This document shows, one piece after another, positions 18,603 through 26,472 of a stretch of DNA of 49,143 bases. The stretch's first letter is position 1. Every line of letters starts with the position of its first letter. The stretch comes from Acidobacteria bacterium RIFCSPLOWO2_12_FULL_66_21 (GTDB taxonomy: Bacteria; Acidobacteriota; Vicinamibacteria; Vicinamibacterales; 2-12-FULL-66-21). A program made the position numbers and the translations under genes. The stretch is from positions 1 to 49,143 of the forward strand of contig MELC01000064.1 of NCBI GenBank assembly GCA_001767455.1, read 5' to 3'. The notes beneath the pieces were generated by a model. It saw only the letters and a list, made by a program, of their open reading frames with translations. It did no database searches and was not told where the DNA came from.

Positions 18603-18908
18603 AATACTGGCGTCAGCCGCCGCACCGCTGCACGCGCCGACGGTCTTGCGTCACGAAGGACATGAAGGACACGAAGACGGATCCCGCTCGTGATGCAGGG
18701 TGCCATCGAGCGCCGGCCCCGTGGAGTTCTTGGGCCGGCGTCGCAGGACGCGCGTCGCGCGGCTCGATGGCACCCCGCCACGCGACAGCCGCCAGCGTGC
18801 GCCACATCTTCTTCTGATCAGTCTTCGTGTGCTTCGTGTGCTTCGTGTGCTTCGTGCCGTGGGCCGTGGTCAGGGGGGGCGTGAGGGTGTACAGCCAGCG
18901 AATCTGAA
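18603..18908. repeat. Composite inverted-repeat element, CACGAAG type
   Basis: Outer arms: GTCACGAAGGACATGAAGGACACGAAG (18651-18677) against CTTCGTGTG words repeated four times (18823-18860). Inside lies a perfect 14-bp inverted repeat, GGGTGCCATCGAGC (18698-18711) and GCTCGATGGCACCC (18762-18775). It encloses a second perfect hairpin, GCCGGCCC (18712-18719) and GGGCCGGC (18732-18739), and the 10-bp palindrome GACGCGCGTC. No gene seen. Confidence 0.85.
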
Positions 18909-19718
18909 TCAGGCCATCGAGCCGACGACGCTGACGGCGATGTCCGGTCGATCGGTGATGATCGCCGACACGCCCCATCGCACCAGCCGTCGGATGTCGT
19001 CCGCGTCGTCGACTGTCCAAACTTTCACCGGGATGCCCGCGCGACGCGCGTGCGCGATGAAGCGGGGGGAGATGATCCTGGTGCGCCCTGAGGCCTCCGG
19101 CACCTGCAGCTCGCGGTAGGCGGTGGCGCCGAGCGGCCAGCGCACCCACGATCGGTAGAGCGCCCAGCGCGCTTCCTCGCGCGACGCGCCCGTGGGAATC
19201 CGCGGCTCGTACCTGCGCGCGGCGTGCAGGACGCGCCAGCCGAACGAGCCCAGCGAGACGCGATCCAGCGCGCTCGCGCGGCGCACTTCGTCAATCGTGC
19301 GATGCGCGAGCTCGGGCTCGTTGACCTTCAGTTCGATGATGAGCGGGACGTTCGTGTAGCGGGCCAGGACGTCACGCAATCTTGGGATCCGGAAACCGGC
19401 GCCGCGAAACGGACACGGCGCCGGATCCGGCGTCAGCGGCTGAAAGCGATACCCGGCATCCAGGCGCGCCAGCTCGTCGGCGGTGTGGTCGGCGAGCGCC
19501 CCGGTTCCGTCGGTCGTCCGATCCAGTGTCCGGTCGTGGTGGATCACCACGACGCCGTCGCGCGAGAGGTGCACATCGAATTCGAGCGCGTCCGCTCCCA
19601 CCGCAAGCCCGTGATCGAAAGCGGCAATCGTGTTCTCCGGCCGCAGGCGCGCGCCGCCGCGATGCGCGTACACGAGCGGCCGGGTCACGCCGGCTGGCGG
19701 ATGGGTTGGGGGGAACAC
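18909..19718 (-). CDS. Glycerophosphodiester phosphodiesterase
   Basis: A 269-residue GDPD/UgpQ-type TIM-barrel enzyme that cleaves glycerophosphodiesters to glycerol-3-phosphate and an alcohol. It shows YAHRGGARLRPENT (catalytic H and metal-binding region), LEFDVHLSRDGVVVIHHD and RTTDGTG near the N-terminus, all hallmark motifs, and the C-terminal KVWTVDDADD. No signal peptide is seen, so it is probably cytoplasmic. The start is GTG 19718, six bases after a TAAGAT hexamer (19730-19725), suggesting a leaderless mRNA. The gene is flanked on both sides by branched inverted-repeat elements. Confidence 0.94.
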   Translation of the reverse strand: MFPPTHPPAGVTRPLVYAHRGGARLRPENTIAAFDHGLAVGADALEFDVHLSRDGVVVIHHDRTLDRTTDGTGALADHTADELARLDAGYRFQPLTPDPAPCPFRGAGFRIPRLRDVLARYTNVPLIIELKVNEPELAHRTIDEVRRASALDRVSLGSFGWRVLHAARRYEPRIPTGASREEARWALYRSWVRWPLGATAYRELQVPEASGRTRIISPRFIAHARRAGIPVKVWTVDDADDIRRLVRWGVSAIITDRPDIAVSVVGSMA

Positions 19719-20035
19719 ATGCGCATCTTACCCCGGGAGCGCGCGGAGAACCGGGAGCACGCGGAGACAGGATCACACGGAGACACGGAGCTCACGGAGA
19801 CGCACGGAGGAGGGGCGGCTGGCTCCGCCGCGCTCCGCGCGGTGAGGCGATCTGAGATCGCCTCCAGCGCCGGCCACGGACGTCAAAGAGGCCGGCGCGC
19901 AGCCAGCCGCCCGCATCCGCCGGCTGAGCAGTTCCTCCGTGCTCCCCCGTGCACTCCGTGCCTCCGTCCAAAGGTTGTGCTCCGTGGCCACCGTCTTCTC
20001 CGTGGACTCCCAAACCCCGGTGGTAATATCGATGA
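19719..20035. repeat. Composite branched inverted-repeat element, CACGGAG type
   Basis: Outer arms: GAGAACCGGGAGCACGCGGAGACA and CACGGAGACACGGAG words (19740-19810) against CTCCGTGCTCCCCCGTG words (19934-20010). Inner stem GGCGGCTGGCT (19814-19824) pairs perfectly with AGCCAGCCGCC (19901-19911). That stem encloses hairpin GAGGCGATCT/AGATCGCCTC (19844-19864), hairpin GCGCCGGCC/GGCCGGCGC (19867-19898) and a smaller CCGCG/CGCGG hairpin near 19827. The result is a multi-branch junction. No coding frame is convincing. Confidence 0.85.
20024..20029 (+). promoter_or_regulatory. -10-like TAATAT six bases before the ATPase ATG
   Basis: TAATAT is followed by six bases and the ATG at 20036, so transcription would begin at or next to the start codon. 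The spacing is the same as at 28183-28188, 28850-28855, 44294-44299 and 19725-19730. Confidence 0.5.
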
Positions 20036-21568
20036 ATGTCATCCGCTGCCGTCCGTCCCACCACCCTCGGCGAATTGCGCGCGGCGGTCGAGCGCGGCCA
20101 GATCCGCCGCCGCTCCGTGAAGGATGAAGTCCGCGAGAACCTGATCGCGCGGCTGCGGATGAAGGCACCGATCTTCCCCGGCATCATCGGGTACGACGAG
20201 AGCGTGATCCCGCAGATCGTCAACGCGATCCTGTCGCGCCACAACTTCATTCTGCTCGGACTGCGCGGGCAGGCGAAGAGCCGCATCCTCCGCGCGCTGA
20301 CCACGCTGCTGGACGAGGAGATCCCCGTGGTCCCCGGCTGCGAAATCCACGACGACCCGCTCGCGCCGCTGTGCGCCGCGTGCCGCGCGCGCGTGCGGGC
20401 CGAAGGGGACGCGCTGAGGGTCGCCTGGCTCGGGCGCGACGCGCGGTACGTCGAGAAGCTCGCGACGCCCGACGTCACGATCGCGGACATGATTGGCGAC
20501 CTGGATCCGATCAAGGCCGTCCGCGCCGGCCTGCATCTCTCCGACGAGCTGACGATCCATTACGGACTGTTGCCCAGGGCCAACCGCGGCATCTTCGCGA
20601 TCAACGAGCTGCCGGACCTCGCGGGCAAGATCCAGGTCGGCCTGTTCAACGTCCTCCAGGAAGGGGACGTCCAGATCAAGGGCTACCCGGTGCGGCTGCC
20701 GCTCGACGTCCTCGTGGCGTTCAGCGCGAACCCGGAGGACTACACCGCGCGCGGCAAGATCATCACGCCGCTCAAGGACCGGATCGGGTCCGAGATTCGC
20801 ACGCACTATCCCGTGACGCGCGGCCACGCGATGGCGATTACCGCGCAGGAAGCCTGGCTGCAGCGGCACGCCGGAGGCGCCGATCACCCGGTGGTGCAGA
20901 TCCCCGAGTTCGTGCGCGAGCTCGTCGAGGAGGTCGCGTTCCAGGCCCGGCAGGACGCCAAGGTCGATCGCCGCTCGGGCGTGAGCCAGCGGCTGCCGAT
21001 CTCGCTGCTCGAGAACGTCGTGTCGAACGCGGAGCGCCGCGCGCTCGTCGCGGGCGAATCGATCTCGGTCCCGCGCGTCACCGACATCTACGCCGCGCTG
21101 CCCGCCATCACCGGGAAATTCGAGCTGGAGTACGAGGGGGAGCTGCGGGGCGCGGACAACGTCGCGCGCGACATCATCCGCTCGGCCGTCGGGAGCATCT
21201 TCAGCGGCTATTTCGCCGGCGCCGATCTGCAACAGGTCACCGAGTGGTTCGATCTCGGCGGCACGCTGCACATCGACGACACGCTGGACGCGCGCGAGCT
21301 GCTCGCGCGGACCCAACAGGTGCAGGGGCTGCTCGAGCTGGTCGGTCAAATCGGGATCGGCACGGACACGCCACCGCCGGTCGTCGCCTCTGCCGTCGAT
21401 TTCATTCTCGAAGGGCTCTACGCGCTGAAGAAGATCAGCCGCACGGACGAATGGCAGTACCAGGGCGCGGAGCCCGCGCGCCGGCCGATCCGCGCCGCGG
21501 CGCCAGACCCGACGCTCGATCGCGAGCTGCCGCTGACGGGGACGTCGAAGAAGAAGTACTACAACTGA
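20036..21568 (+). CDS. MoxR/magnesium-chelatase-type AAA+ ATPase
   Basis: A 510-residue AAA+ protein. Walker A is GLRGQAKS (75-82). The Walker B position reads [10 protein letters not shown] (186-195), with Asn in place of the usual Asp before the Glu. [12 protein letters not shown] is the sensor-type motif of the chelatase-I clade. Three cysteines and a histidine at 102-116 (CEIHDD, CAAC) form a possible small metal site inserted after Walker A. It precedes a vWA protein on the same strand, the standard MoxR-vWA pairing in which the ATPase remodels or loads metal into a client. The client is unknown. No Shine-Dalgarno site is visible; the ATG lies six bases after TAATAT. Confidence 0.88.
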   Translation: MSSAAVRPTTLGELRAAVERGQIRRRSVKDEVRENLIARLRMKAPIFPGIIGYDESVIPQIVNAILSRHNFILLGLRGQAKSRILRALTTLLDEEIPVVPGCEIHDDPLAPLCAACRARVRAEGDALRVAWLGRDARYVEKLATPDVTIADMIGDLDPIKAVRAGLHLSDELTIHYGLLPRANRGIFAINELPDLAGKIQVGLFNVLQEGDVQIKGYPVRLPLDVLVAFSANPEDYTARGKIITPLKDRIGSEIRTHYPVTRGHAMAITAQEAWLQRHAGGADHPVVQIPEFVRELVEEVAFQARQDAKVDRRSGVSQRLPISLLENVVSNAERRALVAGESISVPRVTDIYAALPAITGKFELEYEGELRGADNVARDIIRSAVGSIFSGYFAGADLQQVTEWFDLGGTLHIDDTLDARELLARTQQVQGLLELVGQIGIGTDTPPPVVASAVDFILEGLYALKKISRTDEWQYQGAEPARRPIRAAAPDPTLDRELPLTGTSKKKYYN

Positions 21569-21570
21569 CG

Positions 21571-21810
21571 CTGAGGCAGCCCTGAAGGGCTGCGCTACGG
21601 CTGAGGCAGCCCTGAAGGGCTGCGCCGCGGGTGAGGCAGCCCTGAAGGGCTGCACTACGGCTGAGGCAGCCCTGAAGGGCTGCGCCGCGGGTGAGGCAGC
21701 CCTGAAGGGCTGCGCCGCGGGTGAGGCAGCCCTGAAGGGCTGCGCCGCGAGTGAGGCAGCCCTGAAGGGCTGCGCCGCGGGTGAGGCAGCCCTGAAGGGC
21801 TCCGCTACTC
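21571..21810. repeat. Eight 30-bp tandem palindromic (REP-type) repeats
   Basis: Eight adjacent units of exactly 30 bp start at 21571, 21601, 21631, 21661, 21691, 21721, 21751 and 21781. Each contains GCAGCCCTGAAGGGCTGC, a 7-bp stem with a TGAA loop. Only the linker (GCTACGG/CGCCGCGGG) and the last copy vary. A ninth, inverted-sense palindrome (GCAGGGCTTCAGCCCTGC) follows at 21826-21843. The array separates the ATPase from its vWA partner. There are no unique spacers, so it is not a CRISPR. Confidence 0.95.
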
Positions 21811-21850
21811 GTTCGTATCTGTAGCGCAGGGCTTCAGCCCTGCCAACGTT

Positions 21851-23155
21851 ATGAAGTATCGCTATTCGAAATTCGCCGGCGAGGAGCTCGACGAGCTCGA
21901 TCTCGAGGAGCTGCTGTCGCGGCTCTCGGATCTGCTGCTGTCGAGCGGCTTCGAGGATCCGTACGGCATGCCGGCCGGCGACCAGTCGATGCAGTCCCTG
22001 CACGACGCGATCCTGGAAGCGATCCTCAACGGCGGCCTGCTGTCGGACGAGACGCTCGAGAAGCTGCTCGGGAAGGACTGGCAGGACTCGCAGGACGCCG
22101 AGTCGCGTCTCGACGAGCTGGTGCAGAGGATCATCGAGCGGCTCGAGAAGCAGGGCTACGTGACGACCTCGCCCGACCTCGAGGCCGAGCGCGAGCGCCG
22201 CGAGCGCGGCGCGGGATCCGGCGGCGGCGAAGCCGAATACAAGTTCGAGATCACGGACAAGAGCCTCGATTTTCTCGGCTATCGCGCGCTGCGCGATCTG
22301 CTCGGATCGCTCGGCAGGAGCAGCATCGGTCGGCACGACACGCGCGAGATGGCCACCGGCATCGAGGCCAGCGGCGCGTCGAAGCCCTACGAGTTCGGCG
22401 ACACGCTCAACCTCGACGCGAGCGGGACCATTCTGAACGCGGTCGCGCGGACGCGGGCGCAAAAGGGGCCTGTCCCCACCGGAGATGCCGAGGTGGGGAC
22501 AGGCCCCCTATACACTGGCGCCCTTTCAATCGACTACGAAGACCTGATGGTCGTGCAGGGCGAGTATCAGAGCTCCTGCGCGACGGTGCTGATGCTCGAT
22601 TGCAGCCACAGCATGATCCTCTACGGCGAAGATCGGTTCACCCCCGCCAAGCGGGTCGCGCTCGCCCTGGCGAATCTGATCCGGCTGCAGTATCCCGGAG
22701 ACGCGTTGAAGGTGGTGCTCTTCCACGATTCGGCCGAGGAGATCGCGCTCGGCCAGCTCGCCCGCGCGAAGGTCGGCCCCTACTACACGAACACCCGCGA
22801 AGGCCTCCGGCTCGCCCGGCGCATTCTCGAGCGCCAGCAGAAGGACATGCGGCAGATTGTCATGATCACGGACGGCAAGCCGTCGGCGCTGACGCGCCCC
22901 GACGGCCGCATCTATCGCAACGCGTTCGGCCTCGATCCCTTCATCGTGTCCGAGACCTTCGCCGAGGTCGCGGCGTGCCGCAAGGGGGGTATCCTGATCA
23001 ACACGTTCATGCTCGCGCGCGATCCGGATCTCGTCAGCTTCGTCCGCAAGGTCGCCGAGATCTGCCACGGCAAGGCCTACTTCACCACGCCGCGCACGCT
23101 CGGGCGCTATGTGTTGATGGACTACATGGACAAAAAGACCAGGACCATTCACTAA
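21851..23155 (+). CDS. vWA-domain protein, partner of the MoxR-like ATPase
   Basis: A 434-residue protein with an acidic, Leu-rich N-terminal region (1-120) and a C-terminal von Willebrand A domain. The metal-ion-dependent adhesion site is visible as DxSxS in LMLDCSHSM (D250, S252, S254), with [10 protein letters not shown] completing it. Such proteins work with AAA+ ATPases like the one upstream, usually in metal insertion or complex assembly. Residues 204-222 are encoded by a perfect 16-bp inverted repeat (22465-22507) inserted in frame just before the vWA fold. ATG 21851 has no strong ribosome site; it probably depends on the upstream transcript. Function unknown. Confidence 0.85.
   Translation: MKYRYSKFAGEELDELDLEELLSRLSDLLLSSGFEDPYGMPAGDQSMQSLHDAILEAILNGGLLSDETLEKLLGKDWQDSQDAESRLDELVQRIIERLEKQGYVTTSPDLEAERERRERGAGSGGGEAEYKFEITDKSLDFLGYRALRDLLGSLGRSSIGRHDTREMATGIEASGASKPYEFGDTLNLDASGTILNAVARTRAQKGPVPTGDAEVGTGPLYTGALSIDYEDLMVVQGEYQSSCATVLMLDCSHSMILYGEDRFTPAKRVALALANLIRLQYPGDALKVVLFHDSAEEIALGQLARAKVGPYYTNTREGLRLARRILERQQKDMRQIVMITDGKPSALTRPDGRIYRNAFGLDPFIVSETFAEVAACRKGGILINTFMLARDPDLVSFVRKVAEICHGKAYFTTPRTLGRYVLMDYMDKKTRTIH
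22465..22507. repeat. 16-bp inverted repeat inserted in the vWA gene
   Basis: GGGGCCTGTCCCCACC (22465-22480) and its exact complement (22492-22507) flank the loop GGAGATGCCGA. The insert keeps the frame and adds about 19 residues rich in Gly, Pro and Thr. Confidence 0.93.
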
Positions 23156-23401
23156 TCGTCATTGCCGACTGGCGATTGCAGAGTGCCGATTGACGGGTTG
23201 TCGATTGGTGAGTGCCGATCGACGGATTGCTGATTTCCGATTGGGGGGAACATGATAGAGAGCTGGGCATCAGCGGGCGCCGTCCAACGTGGCTCACCAT
23301 TCGCCAATCGCCAATCCGTCGATCGGAAATCGGCATTCGTCAATCCGTCAATCGGCAATCGCCAATCGCCAATCGGCAATCGGCAATTGACGTAGACAGA
23401 G
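23156..23401. repeat. Inverted word-repeat (CGATTG / CAATCG)
   Basis: The left arm (23163-23247) repeats GATTGCAGAGTGCCGATTGACGG-type words. The right arm (23288-23391) repeats the complement: CGCCAATCGCCAATCC and CAATCGGCAATCG. The core (23248-23287) is unique. It would fold into a hairpin of about 230 bases between the vWA and LON genes. No gene is seen here. Confidence 0.85.
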
Positions 23402-24034
23402 ATGCTGCCCCCCACCCTCCCCATTTTCCCCCTGCCCAACGTGGTGCTCTTTCCCAACGTGTCCCTGCCGCTGCATATTTTCGAGCCCCGGTACCTGGAC
23501 ATGGTGGGAGACGCGCTGAATGGCGACCGGCTGATCGGGATGGTGCTGTTGCGCCCGGGGTGGGAGGCGGACTACGAAGGGCGGCCGGCGGTCTATCCGA
23601 TCGGCTGCGCGGGGCTGATCGCGCACGCCGAATCGCTCCCTGACGGCCGGTACAACATCGTCCTGCGCGGGCTCGAGAAATTCCGCGTCACCGGCGAGGA
23701 CGCCAGCCGAAGCTACCGCATCGCGCAGATCCAGCCGATCCTCGAAGCGTTGAACGACAAGGAACGCGAGACGGTCCGCAGCGAACGGCGGCGCCTCGAG
23801 GCGCTGCTGGTGCCGCAGCCGGCGGGCCGCGGCGTCGATCCGAAGGTCCCCCCTTCCATGCCCGACGAGGACCTCGTGAACACCCTGGCTCAGTACCTGG
23901 AGCTGGAACCGGTCGAGAAGCAGGCGCTGCTCGAACGCGACGGCCTGCTCGCCCGCTGTCGATCGCTCATCGAGTTGCTCGAAATGAAGGTGATCGTCTC
24001 CCAACACAAGTGGGGGGGCGAGGGGATTCACTGA
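23402..24034 (+). CDS. Stand-alone LON substrate-binding domain protein
   Basis: A 210-residue protein matching the N-terminal substrate-binding domain of Lon protease. It opens with LPIFPLPNVVLFPNVSLPLHIFEPRY, and GRYNIVLRGLEKFRV follows; the C-terminal part is helical and charged. There is no AAA+ or Ser-Lys protease domain, and the ORF ends normally, so this is the known short LON-domain family rather than a truncated protease. Such proteins are thought to be adaptors; no function is established. Start at ATG 23402 after the word-repeat spacer; no clear Shine-Dalgarno site. Confidence 0.9.
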   Translation: MLPPTLPIFPLPNVVLFPNVSLPLHIFEPRYLDMVGDALNGDRLIGMVLLRPGWEADYEGRPAVYPIGCAGLIAHAESLPDGRYNIVLRGLEKFRVTGEDASRSYRIAQIQPILEALNDKERETVRSERRRLEALLVPQPAGRGVDPKVPPSMPDEDLVNTLAQYLELEPVEKQALLERDGLLARCRSLIELLEMKVIVSQHKWGGEGIH

Positions 24035-24468
24035 AGATCGTTGCTCGTTACTCGTGGCTCGTTCTTCCTTCCTCGAGCCACGAGCCACGGCACTTATGTA
24101 CTGCGGTCGGTTATGTCCGGTCAGGTCCAGGCGAGGTCGCTCCCTGGCGGCTCAAGTGACGTCCTCCTGCGCGTTGCCCTTTTGAAGGGGTGTGCCGAGC
24201 GAGAGCACATCCCGACGGCTAGTAGACACTGCGCGACTCGGGACCTATCTCGGCGAGCCATCCCGCGTTACCGCTCGCGTCACCGTGCGCCGCTGCGCCA
24301 CACCAGCAACCTTACTTCTCTGCAGGCGTGGCGCGGATTGTGGTTCCAATCGTCTGGGGCACCGCTCCGTGGACCCAAGCCGACTGCCTACGTCCATTGC
24401 CTGCACGGCGCAGCAGCGCGACTCAGCGCGTCGGGCTAGCGGGTCCGACATTCCGGGTTCTGGTCAGC
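24035..24468. other. Gene-free gap; likely left end of the decayed mobile element
   Basis: 24037-24090 holds the inverted word GTGGCTCG / CGAGCCAC. From 24091 the sequence changes character: TTATGT occurs at 24094-24099 and 24111-24116, 17 bases apart, on either side of ACTGCGGTCGG. Paired motifs of this kind can be recombinase recognition sites at an element end; that is inference. The rest (24120-24468) holds no convincing gene, RNA or repeat. Confidence 0.4.
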
Positions 24469-25197
24469 TCAGATTTGCTTGATGTTCACACCTACGCTTA
24501 TTGAATTGCTCGACGATGGCAACGACACGCTGTCCACCTTGAACTTTGATCCAAGAACCGGCACGGAGGCGACCAGCTGCGACGCGTCAAACACGTACGC
24601 TAATTGATTCGCCAGCGCTGCGTTTGCAATCCGTTCGAGCGGGATCTTATCGAGGATGGGGTAATCGAGCCGCAGGCGGTCGAAAGCGGCCTGGACCGCG
24701 ACCAGGGGGCCTCTTGCGCTCACATCAGCGTGAGCCTCAGCCGCCACATCGAGCGAAACTGTGATCGCCGCGATCCGGTCGCACTTGATGACTTTCTCCC
24801 ATTTGAAACACCAGTTGTAGCAGTTCCACCAAGGGTACTTAGCCCACAGCTCAGCCCCGGCGGTCACGTTCACCGTGACGCCTTTGAGGTCAATCCGCGG
24901 TGACGCCAACGTGATTGACGGTTTCTTCTTGACCACCACTCGCAAGTAATTGCACCAAGCGATCAGGTCCCAGTCGCCAAGCGTCTTGACAAGGTCGGAA
25001 ATGCCACCACCGAGAACCTTTTCAAGCTCTTTGCGCGGTGGTCCTTCGTAGTCGTCGCCAGATCCTTCGAGGGCGTCCAGAACACGTCGGTGCTGCTCGA
25101 TCACCGAGCCGCTAAATGAATAGACCCCGTCAAAAACACTGTGGTTAGAGCGTTGACGATCGCCTTTCTTGACGTAATCGAGCGCCTTCGTGAGCAA
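24469..25197 (-). CDS. Hypothetical protein, probably lacking its native 5' end
   Basis: About 242 residues with no family I recognise. The frame is open upstream of the TTG at 25197 (CNSSKEKAEL...) until it meets the end of the recombinase fragment at about 25222, so the native N-terminus was probably lost at that junction. Features are a Lys/Asp-rich N-terminal region, a Trp/Cys cluster (WWNCYNWCFKW) near the middle and a Ser-rich beta-like tail ending VGVNIKQI. It lacks signal or membrane segments. Base composition is lower in GC than neighbouring genes, consistent with transfer along with the recombinase remnants. Confidence 0.5.
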   Translation of the reverse strand: MLTKALDYVKKGDRQRSNHSVFDGVYSFSGSVIEQHRRVLDALEGSGDDYEGPPRKELEKVLGGGISDLVKTLGDWDLIAWCNYLRVVVKKKPSITLASPRIDLKGVTVNVTAGAELWAKYPWWNCYNWCFKWEKVIKCDRIAAITVSLDVAAEAHADVSARGPLVAVQAAFDRLRLDYPILDKIPLERIANAALANQLAYVFDASQLVASVPVLGSKFKVDSVSLPSSSNSISVGVNIKQI

Positions 25198-25219
25198 CTC
25201 CGCTTTCTCTTTCGAGGAG

Positions 25220-26107
25220 TTACACGTTGGTCGTGTCGATCGAGGCGTGATCCAGCCACGCGCGGATCGTGTTGATGTCCACGCCCGCGCGGAGTAACTG
25301 CGTCGCGGTCGTGTGTCGGATGACGTGCGGGCTGATCGTTTTCTTGGCGAGCGTTGGGCATACGATGGCGGCGTCGGTCACATACCGTGTGACGGTCGCG
25401 TGCACGACAAACCGCGTGACGGGCATTCGCCGCCGGTTACGGAACACGGGCTCGTCCGGCGATCGTCCTGACGTCAGCGCCAGCAGCGACGTCATGGTCG
25501 TGGGCCAGAGCGGACAGTGTCGTGTCTTCCCTCCCTTGCCGACGAGCCGCACCGAGCCAGACCCATCAGATCGAACGTCGAGATCGCGAATGGAGACGGC
25601 CGCGGCCTCGCTGGCGCGCGCGCCGGTGTTGTAAAGGAACAACAGGACGCCGTGATCCCGACGGCCTTGCTCGGTCGTGCGGTCCGGAGCGGCCAGGAGC
25701 GCGTCGATCTCGGGCTTGTCGAGGTAGCACAGGCTCGGCCGGTCGTATCGTTTGAACGGCACGGCACGGACCTCGCCGCACCAGGGAATCAACTCCCGGC
25801 AGCGCTCGCCGACGAACGTCGCGAGCGCATGGATCGCGGCTAATCGCTGATTGCGCGTCCTGACGCCACAGCCGCGGCGCTCTTCGACGTGACGAAGAAA
25901 GCCGCGCACCACATCTGCCGACACCTCGGTCACGACCAACCGATCGACGGCCGTCCTGTGGCGATCGGCCGCAAACGGGATCAAGAGTCGAAGCGTGTCC
26001 CGATAGCTGCGCTGGGTATTGCGGGAGAGGTTGCGTTCCACGACGAGATGCTCGAGGAGGAACCGACGGACCCAGCTGCCCAGCGGTACGCCGTCATGCG
26101 TCTTCAT
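25220..26107 (-). pseudogene. Tyrosine recombinase truncated at the nucleophile (RIT-like, downstream member)
   Basis: A recombinase fragment of 295 codons with an N-terminal SAM-like domain (SRNTQRSYRDTLRLLIPF) and a catalytic domain with TGARASEAA (Arg I), SPHVIRHTTATQLL (His-x-x-Arg II) and IRAWLDHASIDTTN. The frame stops at DTTNV-TAA, exactly where the tyrosine of the TTNxY motif should be. The following DNA continues into the orphan gene in another frame, so this is a rearrangement junction rather than only a point mutation. The ATG overlaps the end of the upstream recombinase by 14 bases, the tandem-overlap layout of recombinase-in-trio (RIT) elements. Confidence 0.8.
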
Positions 26108-26472
26108 GTGGCCCTCCCGGAATGGCGTACTTCAAGAACCGAAGACCAGCCTCCATCGTCAACTCGGACGTCATACACAGGCACCGCTGCGTTTCCTTCA
26201 CGCTGCAGTGGCCGAGGTACGTAGAAAGGTGCGGCAGGAGTCGCTGTACGTTTTTGCCCTGGCGGTACCAACTGACCAATCGATTCATCGCGAACGTGTG
26301 CCGAAAATCGTGCAGCCGCGGGCGGAACGTGCGGCACGCTGGGCGCTCCAGGCCGGCCTGCTCTCGCACGCGTTTGAACACCAACTCCGCGGTCTGACGG
26401 GAGATGGACCGCCCGTGGCGATCGGACAGAAACGGCGCGTCGGCGCTTATGTGCTTCAGAACATGAGCGCAT
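26094..26472 (-). pseudogene. Tyrosine recombinase C-terminal fragment with Cys at the nucleophile position
   Basis: Only the last 120 or so residues of a recombinase remain. LHDFRHTFA (His-x-x-Arg) and HLSTYLGH are intact. The next motif reads KETQRCLCMTSEL where relatives have a W-Y-L-type sequence, so the nucleophile appears replaced by Cys (TGC instead of TAC). The 5' part is missing: the fragment begins at the 3' end of the YpdA-like gene, near 26456-26487, marking the right junction of the element. It runs into the downstream recombinase with a 14-base overlap. Both copies look inactive. Confidence 0.75.

Noticed and set aside
21571-21810. Possible CRISPR array
   Set aside because: The units are contiguous with no unique spacers, each is a palindrome, and no cas gene is nearby.
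20039-22462. An 807-codon minus-strand frame with repeated AAQPFRAAS peptides
   Set aside because: The peptide repeat is only the translated 30-bp palindrome array, and the rest is antisense to the ATPase and vWA genes.
24120-24468. Small ORFs in the gap before the orphan gene
   Set aside because: No start context, no recognisable motif, and Ser/Arg/Cys-rich composition typical of random frames.
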